A stretch of DNA of 12,565 nucleotides from Frondihabitans sp. Lineage in GTDB: Bacteria; Actinomycetota; Actinomycetes; Actinomycetales; Microbacteriaceae. Shown one piece after another: positions 5,162 through 12,565 of this stretch; positions within the stretch are counted from its first letter, which is position 1, and each line of letters begins with the position of its first letter. Below the pieces are notes generated by a model. The model saw nothing but the letters and a program-made list of their open reading frames with translations. It did no database searches and was not told the DNA's origin. Both the position numbers and the translations under genes were made by a program. Location: NCBI GenBank assembly GCA_025464735.1, contig JAODMX010000030.1, positions 1-12,565 of the forward strand, given 5' to 3'.

Positions 5162-7147
5162 GTGACCACCACTGATCGCACCGGCAAGACGGACGCTCTC
5201 AAGCAGAGCGGACCGTCCGGGCCCGGGCACGGACTTCGCAGCTGGATGCTTCAGGGCCTGACCGATCGCACCGCCGCGCACCCCGGCCCCCATGCCCGAT
5301 CGGTCGAGAAGACCAACTCCTGGTGGCGGGTCATGTGCCTGACCGGCGTCGACTACTTCTCGACCCTGGGGTATCAGCCTGCCATCGCCGCCGTCGCGGC
5401 CGGGCTGCTGTCGCCGTTCGCCACGATCGTCCTCGTCCTCCTGACGATTCTCGGAGCCCTCCCCGTGTATCGGCGAGTGGCACGCGAGAGCTTCAAGGGG
5501 TCAGGGTCGATCGCAATGCTCGAGCGTCTTCTGCCCTGGTGGGGCGGCAAGCTCTTCGTGTTGATCCTCCTCGGTTTCGCCGCAACCGACTTCATGATCA
5601 CCGTGACGCTTTCGGCGGCCGACGCCACGGCGCACGCGATCGAGAATCCGTTCGCACCCGCGTGGTTTCACGGCAACCAGATCCCACTCACGCTCTTCCT
5701 GATCGCCCTGCTCGCCGTCGTCTTCCTCCGTGGATTCAAGGAGGCCATCGGCATCGCCGTCGTCCTCGTCGGCGTCTACCTGGTCCTCAACGCCGTTGTC
5801 ATCGGCGTCGCCTTCGGCCAGGTGTTCCAGCACCCGCAGGTGGTCGGCAACTGGTGGACGGCCCTCACGACCGAGCACAGCAATCCGCTCATCATCATTG
5901 GTATCTCGCTGCTGGTCTTCCCCAAGCTCGCGCTCGGCCTCTCCGGCTTCGAGACGGGTGTCGCCGTGATGCCACAGATCACGGGATCGCCGGACGACAC
6001 CCCCGATCACCCGGTGGGTCGGATCCGAGGCGCCAAGCGTCTGCTCACGACCGCGGCCATCATCATGAGCTGCTTCCTCATCACTTCGTCGCTCACGACG
6101 ACCCTGCTGATCCCGCAGAAGGAGTTCGCGGCGGGCGGATCGGCGAACGGGCGTGCTCTGGCTTACCTCGCGCACCTGTATCTCGGCAACGGATTCGGCA
6201 CGATCTACGACGTCTCGACCATCTGCATCCTCTGGTTCGCCGGAGCCTCGGCCCTGGCCGGCCTGCTCAACCTCGTGCCCCGCTATCTGCCGCGCTACGG
6301 CATGGCGCCGCAGTGGGCGGCAGCGGTGCGTCCACTCGTGCTGGTCTTCACGGCGATCGCCTTCCTGATCACTATCCTGTTCCAGGCGAACGTCGATGCG
6401 CAGGGCGGCGCGTACGCGACCGGCGTTCTGGTCCTGATCACATCCGCGTCGGTGGCTGTCTTCCTCTCGGCGATGCATAAGGGGCAACGGAAGCTCACGA
6501 TCGGCTTCGGCGTGACGGTCGTCGTCTTCGGGTACACGACGGTGCTGAATGTCATCGAACGGCCCGAGGGCGTGCGCATCGCTGGCCTCTTCATTGTCGG
6601 AATCCTGATCGTGTCGATCTGGTCGCGCGTCCACCGGTCGTTCCAGCTGAGGGCGACGTCGGTCACCCTCGACGAGCAGGCCCTGTCGTTCGTCATGGAA
6701 GACAGCGAGGAGTCGAGCCGGGTCGTTCTCATCGCGAACGAGCCGGACGACGGCAGCGCCGAGGAGTACCGGCAGAAGGCAAAAGACGAGCGGCGCTACA
6801 GCGGCATCCCGCAGCGCACACCGGTCATCTTCGTCGAGGTCTGGCCGGCCGACTCATCCAACTTCGAGGAGGATCTCGGAGTCACCGGGGTGCTGGTGCA
6901 CGGCTATCGCGTACTGCGGGTCAAGAGCGGGAACATCCCGAATACCCTGGCCACGATCCTCCTGGAGATCCGCGACGTGACCGGCATCGTGCCCGATATC
7001 TACTTCGAGTGGAGCGAAGGCAGCCCGCTCGCGAACCTCGGCAAGTTCCTCGTCACCGGTGTCGGCGATGTCGCGCCGGTCACGCGCGAGGTGCTCCGTC
7101 GGGCAGAGCCGGACCGCAAACGCCGCCCGGACGTCCACGCGAGCTGA
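5162..7147 (+). CDS. APC-superfamily permease with C-terminal cytosolic domain
   Basis: A 661-residue integral membrane protein. After a polar N-terminus of about 55 residues comes [15 protein letters not shown], the discontinuous first helix expected in APC-fold carriers, then about twelve hydrophobic segments up to about residue 488. [14 protein letters not shown] and [14 protein letters not shown] are conserved-looking loop/helix segments. Residues 490-661 are soluble, with acidic stretches and [10 protein letters not shown], and are unlike a plain amino-acid permease tail. Architecture and length recall amino-acid transporters of actinobacteria and, more distantly, KimA/KUP potassium carriers; I cannot decide the substrate. 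The GTG at 5162 lacks a ribosome site. The gene converges on the short-chain dehydrogenase gene across a gap filled by two large inverted repeats. Confidence 0.85.
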   Translation: MTTTDRTGKTDALKQSGPSGPGHGLRSWMLQGLTDRTAAHPGPHARSVEKTNSWWRVMCLTGVDYFSTLGYQPAIAAVAAGLLSPFATIVLVLLTILGALPVYRRVARESFKGSGSIAMLERLLPWWGGKLFVLILLGFAATDFMITVTLSAADATAHAIENPFAPAWFHGNQIPLTLFLIALLAVVFLRGFKEAIGIAVVLVGVYLVLNAVVIGVAFGQVFQHPQVVGNWWTALTTEHSNPLIIIGISLLVFPKLALGLSGFETGVAVMPQITGSPDDTPDHPVGRIRGAKRLLTTAAIIMSCFLITSSLTTTLLIPQKEFAAGGSANGRALAYLAHLYLGNGFGTIYDVSTICILWFAGASALAGLLNLVPRYLPRYGMAPQWAAAVRPLVLVFTAIAFLITILFQANVDAQGGAYATGVLVLITSASVAVFLSAMHKGQRKLTIGFGVTVVVFGYTTVLNVIERPEGVRIAGLFIVGILIVSIWSRVHRSFQLRATSVTLDEQALSFVMEDSEESSRVVLIANEPDDGSAEEYRQKAKDERRYSGIPQRTPVIFVEVWPADSSNFEEDLGVTGVLVHGYRVLRVKSGNIPNTLATILLEIRDVTGIVPDIYFEWSEGSPLANLGKFLVTGVGDVAPVTREVLRRAEPDRKRRPDVHAS

Positions 7148-7245
7148 GCGGTGCTCGGACTGGCGACCTGCGGCGTTGTCCTCGGTTGCGATGGCGCCGC
7201 CATCGCGCCCTCCTCCGTCTTGCATCTCACCGGCCCGAGCACCGC
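7148..7245. repeat. Nested imperfect inverted repeat 1 in the convergent gap
   Basis: The outer arms GCGGTGCTCGG (7148-7158) and CCGAGCACCGC (7235-7245) pair perfectly over 11 bases and begin directly after the permease stop codon. Within them, centred within a base of the same axis, GCGATGGCG (7188-7196) and CGCCATCGC (7198-7206) form a second perfect dyad. There is no T-run on either side, so it is not a standard intrinsic terminator. It could fold as a branched RNA or cruciform, or act as a two-way terminator. Confidence 0.65.
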
Positions 7246-7262
7246 GCGGGCGGGGTGCCCTC

Positions 7263-7334
7263 CGCTAAACCCTTGCGGTCGGCCGTCGCGGTGGTCCTAG
7301 GACCACCGGCACGGCCGGGGGCGAGGGTTTAGCG
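7263..7334. repeat. 72-base near-perfect palindrome (inverted repeat 2), containing the SDR stop codon
   Basis: All segments share one axis (7298/7299). The outer arms CGCTAAACCCT (7263-7273) and AGGGTTTAGCG (7324-7334) pair; so do the middle arms GGCCGT (7281-7286) and ACGGCC (7311-7316). The centre GGTGGTCCTAGGACCACC (7290-7307) is a perfect 18-base palindrome. About 32 of 36 positions pair, counting two G-T pairs. The TAA of the dehydrogenase gene (complement of 7329-7331) lies in the right arm. No T-run follows on either strand. A likely role is to stop converging transcription or protect 3' ends; a protein-binding or mobile palindromic element is the alternative. Confidence 0.8.
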
Positions 7335-8075
7335 ATGGGCGGCGCGGCCTAGGGGCCGCACCGAGATCGTCTCGGCGACGGCGTTGTGCGGCAGATCGAC
7401 GACAAGACGCACGGCATCGGCGACGTCGTCGACACGAAGGTAGAGACGCTCATCGTAGGTTCCCGCGTGCGACTCGACGAGCTCGTGCTGCATGTCTGTG
7501 TGCGTCCGGCCGGGATGCACCGACGAAACCCGCACTCCGTTGCCGCGCTCCTCCTCGCGCAGCCCGTCGGCGAGCGCACGCAACGCGAACTTGCTACCCG
7601 CGTAGACACTTCCCGCCGCCGACGAGGCGAACCCCGACCCGCTATTGATGAGGATCACGGTGCCCTCGGCGCGACGGAGCGCGGGAAGCGCCAGCCTCGT
7701 GATCTCGGCGACAGCGACAACGTTGACCTCGAAAACGCGGCGCCATTCGGCTCGCTCCGTAGCCTCGACAGTCGATCCACCCAGAACGCCGGCCGAGTGC
7801 ACGAGCACGTCGAGTCCGTGGTCGTGGAGCGCAGGATCCGAGACGAACCCGTCGAGCGCCTCGTCCGACGCCAGATCGGCGGCCCAGGTCGACGCTGCCG
7901 GAAGAGTGGCAGCGAGCGCATCGAGCGCGGCCCGGTCGCGCCCGCCGCGGATCACGTGGTGCGTCGTGGCGAGGTCGAGAGCGATCGCGCGGCCGATGCC
8001 GCGGGTCGCGCCCGTGACGACGGCCGTGGGACGGGTGCCGGGAGCAGGGGTGGGAGCTGGGGTCGTGTCGGGCAC
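7329..8075 (-). CDS. Short-chain dehydrogenase/reductase (SDR), NAD(P)-dependent
   Basis: A cytoplasmic classical SDR oxidoreductase of about 248 residues; the substrate is not identifiable. Numbered from the TTG at 8087, the nucleotide-binding TGATRGIG is at 25-32, the HSAG variant of NNAG at 97-100, the helix-4 Asn at 122, and the catalytic Ser149, Tyr162 and Lys166 in YAGSK. All active-site residues are present. Two starts are possible: TTG at 8087, with no ribosome site, or GTG at 8075, preceded by a weak GGATCC. I prefer the GTG, which removes four residues. Both give a Pro/Ala-rich leader before the Rossmann fold. The gene lies downstream of and co-directional with lacI (67 bases from its stop), so it may be read through from it. 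Its TAA lies inside the large palindrome. Confidence 0.87.
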   Translation of the reverse strand: MPDTTPAPTPAPGTRPTAVVTGATRGIGRAIALDLATTHHVIRGGRDRAALDALAATLPAASTWAADLASDEALDGFVSDPALHDHGLDVLVHSAGVLGGSTVEATERAEWRRVFEVNVVAVAEITRLALPALRRAEGTVILINSGSGFASSAAGSVYAGSKFALRALADGLREEERGNGVRVSSVHPGRTHTDMQHELVESHAGTYDERLYLRVDDVADAVRLVVDLPHNAVAETISVRPLGRAAHR

Positions 8076-8142
8076 GAAAGGATCCAATCGGTGTCGGCGT
8101 CGTTCGATCGTCCCACGTGCCGCGCTGCCGTCACCGCTCCGG

Positions 8143-9168
8143 CTAGGAACGAATCATTGGCGCGGCCGTGCTCTCGCGGACGACGAGCCCTGTCGTGACG
8201 ATGACCCCGGACGCCGGCTCGTCGTGGTTCATCTCACGCAAAAGGAGTCCGATGGCGCTGCGGCCGACCTCGTCGAACCGCTGGTGGATGGTGGTGAGGG
8301 GCGGCCAGAACGACTCGGATTCGGTCATGTCGTCGAACCCGACGATGCTGAGTGACGCCGGGATGCTTCGTCCGGTCTCGTGGCAGGCCCGCAGGACTCC
8401 CAGTGCCATGGCGTCGTTGGCGACGAAGACGGCGGTGATCTCGGGTCGGGCAGCGATCTCGAGGCCGACCCGGTAACCGGATCCCGTGGTCCAATCGCCT
8501 CGGAAGGGTTCGGGGACATCGCGCCCTGCGTCGGTCAGCAACGACCGCCACGCAGCCTCGCGGCGACGAGACGAGTAGGAGTTCTCGGGCCCGGTCACAT
8601 GCCAGACGGTCTCGTGGCCGAGGTCGAGCAGATGCTGGACGGCCAATCGGGTCCCCTGGGCCTGGTCGGTGTCGATGAGCGGACGGGCGCTTCGGCCGCT
8701 GGAGTCGATGACGACGACGGGGACATCGGCGGGCAGAGCGAGATCTCGCTCCGCCAGGATGTCGGCCTCGATCACGATGATCACCCCGTCGACCGCCTGC
8801 TCACTCAACCGTGCGAACGCACCGGTGACTCCGCCCTGCGTCCGCTGATGAACGGGCAGCAGAGTGATCGTGTAGTCGGCCTCCGAGGCGGCCTCGGCGA
8901 TCGCCTCCAGAGTCTTCGAGTTGCCGTACGACGAGAGCGTGAACATGATCACGCCGATGGTGTGGAACCGGCCGGAGCGGAGCGCGCGGGCGGCCCGATT
9001 CGGGCTGTACCCCAGCTTGTCCATCGCCGCTCGGACACGATCGCGGGTGGCCGGCTGGACGTTGTCGAGACCGCGCGCCACACGGGAGACCGTCTGCATG
9101 GAGACCCCAGCCGCGAGTGCGACGTCGGACGCCGAGGCCTTCCTCGACACGGACCCGGTCTCGGTCAC
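8143..9168 (-). CDS. LacI-family transcriptional repressor of the adjacent sugar ABC operon
   Basis: A 341-residue regulator. The helix-turn-helix is at about 13-32 (ASDVALAAGVSMQTVSRVARG), followed by the hinge helix region YSPNRAARALRSGR (54-67) and a periplasmic-binding-protein-like effector domain, including VVVIDSSG, NDAMALGVLRA and SIVGFDDM. The GTG at 9168 is chosen because GAGAGGA lies five bases upstream. A longer version from the ATG at 9204 is disfavoured because that ATG overlaps the -10 hexamer TATCAT and would precede the mRNA start. The gene is divergent from the ABC transporter operon, the classic arrangement for local control of sugar uptake, and the palindrome between them has the central CG expected of this family. 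Its own promoter adjoins the operator, so autoregulation is likely. The inducer sugar is unknown. Confidence 0.92.
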   Translation of the reverse strand: MTETGSVSRKASASDVALAAGVSMQTVSRVARGLDNVQPATRDRVRAAMDKLGYSPNRAARALRSGRFHTIGVIMFTLSSYGNSKTLEAIAEAASEADYTITLLPVHQRTQGGVTGAFARLSEQAVDGVIIVIEADILAERDLALPADVPVVVIDSSGRSARPLIDTDQAQGTRLAVQHLLDLGHETVWHVTGPENSYSSRRREAAWRSLLTDAGRDVPEPFRGDWTTGSGYRVGLEIAARPEITAVFVANDAMALGVLRACHETGRSIPASLSIVGFDDMTESESFWPPLTTIHQRFDEVGRSAIGLLLREMNHDEPASGVIVTTGLVVRESTAAPMIRS

Positions 9169-9197
9169 GATTTCCTCTCGTAGTAGCGATGGCGACG

Positions 9198-9227
9198 TTG
9201 ACATGATACTGTCCCCAGCGAGATGTT
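9198..9227 (+). promoter_or_regulatory. Candidate promoter of the sugar ABC operon
   Basis: TTGACA (9198-9203, perfect -35), an 18-base spacer, then GATGTT (9222-9227, weak -10 keeping the A and final T). Transcription would start near 9234, inside the operator palindrome, so bound repressor would block it. The leader would be about 28 bases with AGGGA before the ATG. Confidence 0.4.
9203..9208 (-). promoter_or_regulatory. -10 element of the lacI gene
   Basis: TATCAT on the minus strand fits TANNNT. Transcription would begin near 9196, leaving a leader of about 28 bases that includes GAGAGGA before the GTG at 9168. The region where a -35 would lie runs into the operator palindrome. Confidence 0.45.
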
Positions 9228-9239
9228 GACGTAAACATC
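9222..9239. promoter_or_regulatory. Likely LacI-family operator
   Basis: GATGTTGACGTAAACATC is an 18-base palindrome with a central CG; only the symmetric pair at positions 7 and 12 breaks the symmetry. Even length, central CG and AT-rich half-sites are typical of LacI/GalR-family operators. It lies between the divergent lacI and permease genes, upstream of the ATG at 9262. Confidence 0.82.
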
Positions 9240-9261
9240 GAGTAGAGACAGGGAAGTTTCC

Positions 9262-10194
9262 ATGAGCGTGCGAGCCATGACCGGTGCCGAGACAGGGCGA
9301 TCTCCCGCCCCCTCTCCCAGGCGCCGCCGCCGGGGCAAACAAACCGGATGGCTGTTCGTCGGCCCGTTCGTCATCGTCCTGATCGCCATGCTGGTCATCC
9401 CCATCGGCTACGCGCTCTACCTGAGCCTGTTCCGCGACCAGCTGATCGGCGGCAACCACTTCGTCGGGCTGTCCAACTACGTGCAGCTGATCCAGGATTC
9501 GAAGTTCTGGAACGGCTTCGTCCGCGTCCTGGTCTTCCTCGTGATCCAGGTACCCGTGATGCTCGTGCTCGCCCTCGTCGCGGCACTCGCCCTCGACAGC
9601 GCACGGGTCCACGCGGCGGGCTTCTTCCGAATCGCGATCTTCCTGCCCTACGCGGTGCCCGGAGTCGTTGCAGCTCTCATCTGGGGCTTCATCTACGGCC
9701 CGCAGTTCGGTCTCACCGGTTCGTTCAACCACGCGATCGGCATCGACCTGCTGCAGCCGTTCACGCCGACCTGGATCCTGACGTCCATCGGCAACATCGT
9801 CACCTGGGAATTCCTGGGCTACAACATGATCATCTTCTTCGCGGCCCTCCGCGTCGTGCCGACCGACCTCTACGAGGCCGCCGCCCTCGACGGCGCCGGG
9901 CCCCTCCGCACGATCATCTCGATCAAGCTCCCCGCCCTGCGCGGCTCCATCGTCATCGCGACGATCTTCTCGATCATCGGCAGCTTCCAGCTGTTCAACG
10001 AGCCGAACCTGCTGAAATCCCTTGCCCCCAACGTGATCGGCACGTTCTTCACCCCGAACATGTACGCCTACAACCTCTCGTTCGCCGGCCAGCAGTTCAA
10101 CTACTCCGCCACGGTGGCCATCGTCATGGGAGTGATCACCGCAGTGATCGCCTACGTGGTCCAGGTGCGCGGCACGCGAACGGAGAACCGATGA
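9262..10194 (+). CDS. Carbohydrate ABC transporter permease, MalF/UgpA type (CUT1)
   Basis: A 310-residue inner subunit of a sugar importer. An Arg-rich cytoplasmic N-terminus (SPRRRRRGKQTGW) is followed by six hydrophobic helices, starting at about residue 32. The cytoplasmic EAA loop, EAAALDGAGPLRTIISIKLP, begins at residue 205 and is the docking site for the ATPase. It is the first gene of the operon, with AGGGA seven bases before the ATG. Its stop overlaps the next start as ATGA, indicating translational coupling to the partner permease. Expression should be controlled through the palindrome upstream. The sugar is not readable from sequence. Confidence 0.93.
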   Translation: MSVRAMTGAETGRSPAPSPRRRRRGKQTGWLFVGPFVIVLIAMLVIPIGYALYLSLFRDQLIGGNHFVGLSNYVQLIQDSKFWNGFVRVLVFLVIQVPVMLVLALVAALALDSARVHAAGFFRIAIFLPYAVPGVVAALIWGFIYGPQFGLTGSFNHAIGIDLLQPFTPTWILTSIGNIVTWEFLGYNMIIFFAALRVVPTDLYEAAALDGAGPLRTIISIKLPALRGSIVIATIFSIIGSFQLFNEPNLLKSLAPNVIGTFFTPNMYAYNLSFAGQQFNYSATVAIVMGVITAVIAYVVQVRGTRTENR

Positions 10195-11120
10195 GCACCC
10201 TCACCCGCCCCGCCACACAGGCAGGGCCCGCCAATCGGCCGAGAAAGCCGAAGCCCGGCACGAACGGCAGCGGTCTGCGCGAGAAGAAGTCCCTTCCACT
10301 GACCGCGATCATGGTCGTGTTCCTCGTGTACTCGTTTGCGCCCCTCTTCTACCTGATCGTCAACTCGACAAAATCGCAGGACGACCTCCTCTCGACCTTC
10401 GGTCTCTGGTTCGGCAGCGGTTTCGACCTCTTCGGCAACATCCGGGACGTCTTCACCTACAACGGCGGGATCTTCCTGCAGTGGTTCGGCAACACCCTGC
10501 TCTACGTGGTCGTCGGCGCAGGCGGTGCCACCTTCCTGGCCACCATCGCCGGTTATGGGCTGGCGAAGTTCCGCTTCGTCGGCCGCCGAGTGGTGTTCGC
10601 CGTCGTCCTCGGATCCATCGCCATCCCCGGCACTGCGCTGGCCGTTCCCACCTTCCTGCTGTTCTCGAAGATCGGCCTGACCAATACGCCGTGGGCGATC
10701 ATCCTGCCCTCGTTGATCAGCCCGTTCGGGCTCTACCTGGTCTGGACCTACGCCGTCGACGCGATCCCGACCGAGCTCCTCGAGGCGGCCAGGATGGACG
10801 GTGCCTCCGAGCTCCGGATCTTCTTTACCATCGCCGTGAAGCTTCTGACCCCCGGCATCGTCACCGTGCTGCTGTTTTCCGTCGTCGCGACCTGGAACAA
10901 CTACTTCCTGCCGCTCATCATGCTCAGCGATCCGCGATGGTATCCGCTGACCGTCGGCCTCAACCAGTGGAGCCAACAGGCGTCCGGCGTGGCCGCGCAC
11001 CCCATCTACAACCTGGTCGTGACGGGTGCTCTCATCACGATCATCCCCATCGTCGTCGTGTTCCTCCTGCTGCAGCGCTACTGGCAGTCGGGTCTCGGCG
11101 CCGGGGGCGTCAAGGAGTAG
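10191..11120 (+). CDS. Carbohydrate ABC transporter permease, MalG/UgpE type (CUT1)
   Basis: A 309-residue second membrane subunit that pairs with the upstream permease. The N-terminal 35 residues are Pro/Lys-rich and cytoplasmic, followed by six hydrophobic helices. The EAA loop, EAARMDGASELRIFFTIAVK, begins at residue 198. MalG-type hallmarks include an early helix followed by NSTKSQDDL and the segment FGLYLVWTYAVDAIP before the EAA loop. The ATG at 10191 overlaps the previous stop by four bases and has GGAG (10182-10185) five bases upstream. No ATPase gene accompanies the pair, so a shared multi-sugar ATPase (MsiK type in actinobacteria) probably energises it. A 75-base C-rich gap follows before the binding-protein gene. 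Confidence 0.93.
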   Translation: MSTLTRPATQAGPANRPRKPKPGTNGSGLREKKSLPLTAIMVVFLVYSFAPLFYLIVNSTKSQDDLLSTFGLWFGSGFDLFGNIRDVFTYNGGIFLQWFGNTLLYVVVGAGGATFLATIAGYGLAKFRFVGRRVVFAVVLGSIAIPGTALAVPTFLLFSKIGLTNTPWAIILPSLISPFGLYLVWTYAVDAIPTELLEAARMDGASELRIFFTIAVKLLTPGIVTVLLFSVVATWNNYFLPLIMLSDPRWYPLTVGLNQWSQQASGVAAHPIYNLVVTGALITIIPIVVVFLLLQRYWQSGLGAGGVKE

Positions 11121-11195
11121 TCCCTCCCGTCCCCCTGCACCATCCGGGCGTCCTGCCCATCCCTCCCATCACACAACGAAGTGAAAGGATCCCTT

Positions 11196-12539
11196 GTGCA
11201 CAAGCGCCTGCGGATAATCGTGACGGCCACCGTCACCGCCCTCGCCGTGACAGCAGCCCTTGCCGGCTGCTCCACCGGCAGCACCTCCACCGGTTCCTCC
11301 GGAGGCAGCGCCGCCGCGGTCACCGCCGCCCTCAAGAAGGGCGGAACGCTCACCTACTGGTCGTGGACGCCCTCGGGTGCCGCCCAGGTGAAGGCGTTCG
11401 AGAAGGCCTACCCCAAGGTCAAGGTCAATCTCGTCAATGCCGGCACCGGAAGCGACGAATACACCAAACTCCAGAACGCGATCAAGGCCGGATCCGGCGC
11501 TCCCGACGTCGCCCAGATCGAGTACTACGCGCTCCCGCAGTTCGCCCTCGCGGGGTCGCTCACCGACCTCTCGCAGTACGGCTTCGACTCGCTGAAGAGC
11601 AAATACACCTCGGGCACCTGGGGTTCCGTCGACCTTGACGGCAAGCTCTACGGCCTGCCGCAGGACTCCGGCCCGATGGCGATGTTCTACAACAAGACCA
11701 TTTTCGACAAGTACGGCCTGACCGTGCCGAAGACGTGGGACGAATACGTCGCCGACGCCAAGAAGCTCCACGCCGCCAACCCGAACGAGTACCTCACGAG
11801 CGACACGGGCGACGCCGGCTTCACGACCAGCATGATCTGGCAGGCCGGCGGCACCCCGTTCGTCACGAACGGCACCAAGGTGACCGTCAACCTGCAGGAC
11901 GCCGGCAGCAAGAAGTGGGCGGACACCTGGAACGAGCTCGTCGAGAACAAGCTGCTCTCCAGCACACCCGGCTTCACGGACGACTGGTACAAGCAGCTCG
12001 CCAACGGCGAGATCGCCACGCAGATCACGGGCGCCTGGTTCCCCGGCGTCATCGAGTCCGGCGCCAAGGGCGGCTCAGGCGACTGGCGCGTCGCTCCGAT
12101 CCCGACCTACGACGGCACGACGGCCGTCACCGCTGAGAACGGCGGCGGCACGCAGTCCGTGCTGAAGCAGAGCAAGAATCAGGCGCTGGCCGCCGGCTTC
12201 GTCAAATGGCTGAACTCGTCGAACGACAGTGTCAACACGTTCCTCGCCTCCGGCGGCTTCCCGTCGACCACATCGACGCTCGCGTCGTCGTCGTTCCTCG
12301 ACACGAAGCCCGACTACTTCGGCAATCAGGACATCAACTCGGTGCTCGCCGGCGCATCCGCCTCGGTCAAGAGCGGCTGGTCCTACCTTCCGTTCCAGGT
12401 CTACGCAAACAGCATCTACGCCGATACGGTCGGACAGTCCTACCAGAACAACAGCGATCTGAACACCGGTCTGAAAGCGTGGCAGGCGGCCATCGTGAAG
12501 TACGGCAACCAGCAGGGCTTCACCGTCACCAGCAAGTAG
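11196..12539 (+). CDS. Extracellular sugar-binding lipoprotein (family 1 solute-binding protein)
   Basis: A 447-residue substrate-binding protein that delivers a carbohydrate to the two permeases from outside the membrane. The lipoprotein signal ends in the lipobox LAGC with Cys25 as the lipidation site, then a Gly/Ser/Thr-rich linker to about residue 47. The mature part begins GGTLTYWSWTPSG and contains DVAQIEYYALPQFA, YGLPQDSGPMAMFYNK and ITGAWFPGVIES, all typical of the UgpB/MalE-like family. The GTG at 11196 is preferred over an in-frame GTG at 11181 because AAAGGA (11184-11189) sits six bases upstream and the shorter form gives a compact signal peptide. The binding protein comes last in this operon, whereas it usually comes first. 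The ligand is unknown; aromatic-rich segments suit a sugar or oligosaccharide. Confidence 0.93.
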   Translation: MHKRLRIIVTATVTALAVTAALAGCSTGSTSTGSSGGSAAAVTAALKKGGTLTYWSWTPSGAAQVKAFEKAYPKVKVNLVNAGTGSDEYTKLQNAIKAGSGAPDVAQIEYYALPQFALAGSLTDLSQYGFDSLKSKYTSGTWGSVDLDGKLYGLPQDSGPMAMFYNKTIFDKYGLTVPKTWDEYVADAKKLHAANPNEYLTSDTGDAGFTTSMIWQAGGTPFVTNGTKVTVNLQDAGSKKWADTWNELVENKLLSSTPGFTDDWYKQLANGEIATQITGAWFPGVIESGAKGGSGDWRVAPIPTYDGTTAVTAENGGGTQSVLKQSKNQALAAGFVKWLNSSNDSVNTFLASGGFPSTTSTLASSSFLDTKPDYFGNQDINSVLAGASASVKSGWSYLPFQVYANSIYADTVGQSYQNNSDLNTGLKAWQAAIVKYGNQQGFTVTSK

Positions 12540-12565
12540 CTCCAGCCTTCGAACACCCGGGCGGG

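Noticed and set aside
4301..5293. Minus-strand open frame of 330 codons opposite tag, and the upstream part (4441-4917) of the amidohydrolase frame
   Set aside because: Both overlap tag, which is recognisable along its whole length. The sequences are Arg-rich with no motif.
5501..6634. Minus-strand open frame of 377 codons opposite the permease
   Set aside because: The translation is a charged His/Asp/Arg-rich shadow of a membrane protein gene with no features of its own.
9169..9732. N-terminal extension of the LacI protein
   Set aside because: The added residues are low-complexity, overlap the permease gene on the other strand, and lie upstream of the HTH and of a good ribosome site and -10 hexamer.
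9348..10190. Extension of the second permease upstream of 10191
   Set aside because: It is the first permease gene read in a shifted frame. The ATG at 10191 has the right ribosome site and stop-start overlap.
1..12565. CRISPR arrays, insertion sequences, phage genes, tRNA or rRNA genes, attachment sites
   Set aside because: I found no regularly spaced direct repeats, transposase or integrase motifs, or recognisable tRNA/rRNA sequence on either strand. Absence is judged by eye only.

Overview
The window is GC-rich, densely coded chromosomal DNA. GTG and TTG starts are common, and several genes have a TANNNT hexamer six bases before the start codon with no Shine-Dalgarno sequence. With the protein families present (HTH_42 protein, LAXTG wall-anchored protein, CUT1 sugar transporter without its own ATPase), this points to a high-GC actinobacterium, probably Microbacteriaceae in Micrococcales. 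That placement is inferred from style and recall, not from a search.

Layout, left to right. Positions 1-350 (minus) hold the 5' part of an L-serine dehydratase gene that runs off the left edge. Positions 418-1500 (minus) encode an HTH_42 winged-helix protein with a QAQ motif like that of AlkZ-type DNA glycosylases. Positions 1633-1770 (plus) encode a 45-residue Lys/Arg-rich protein and are followed by a strong intrinsic terminator. Positions 1920-3338 (plus) encode a secreted protein anchored to the wall by an LAFTG motif. Positions 3361-4440 (minus) encode an amidohydrolase, divergent from a DNA-3-methyladenine glycosylase I gene (4513-5121, plus), which is followed by a large APC-superfamily permease (5162-7147, plus).

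The convergent gap 7148-7334 holds two large nested dyad structures; one contains the stop codon of the following gene. Positions 7329-8075 (minus) encode a short-chain dehydrogenase/reductase and 8143-9168 (minus) a LacI-family repressor. Divergent from the repressor is a carbohydrate ABC operon: two CUT1 permeases overlapping by ATGA (9262-10194 and 10191-11120) and a lipoprotein substrate-binding protein (11196-12539). An 18-bp near-perfect palindrome with a central CG at 9222-9239, between lacI and the operon, is the likely operator. No ATP-binding subunit is encoded here, so a shared MsiK-type ATPase encoded elsewhere is expected.

How the genes work together: the right third is a self-contained sugar-uptake module with its own repressor. 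The rest is mostly single-gene units for serine catabolism, possible DNA-alkylation repair (two candidate glycosylases), the cell surface and transport. I see no insertion sequence, CRISPR array, tRNA, rRNA or phage gene. The least explained signals are the twin dyads at 7148-7334 and the repeated leaderless-start geometry.
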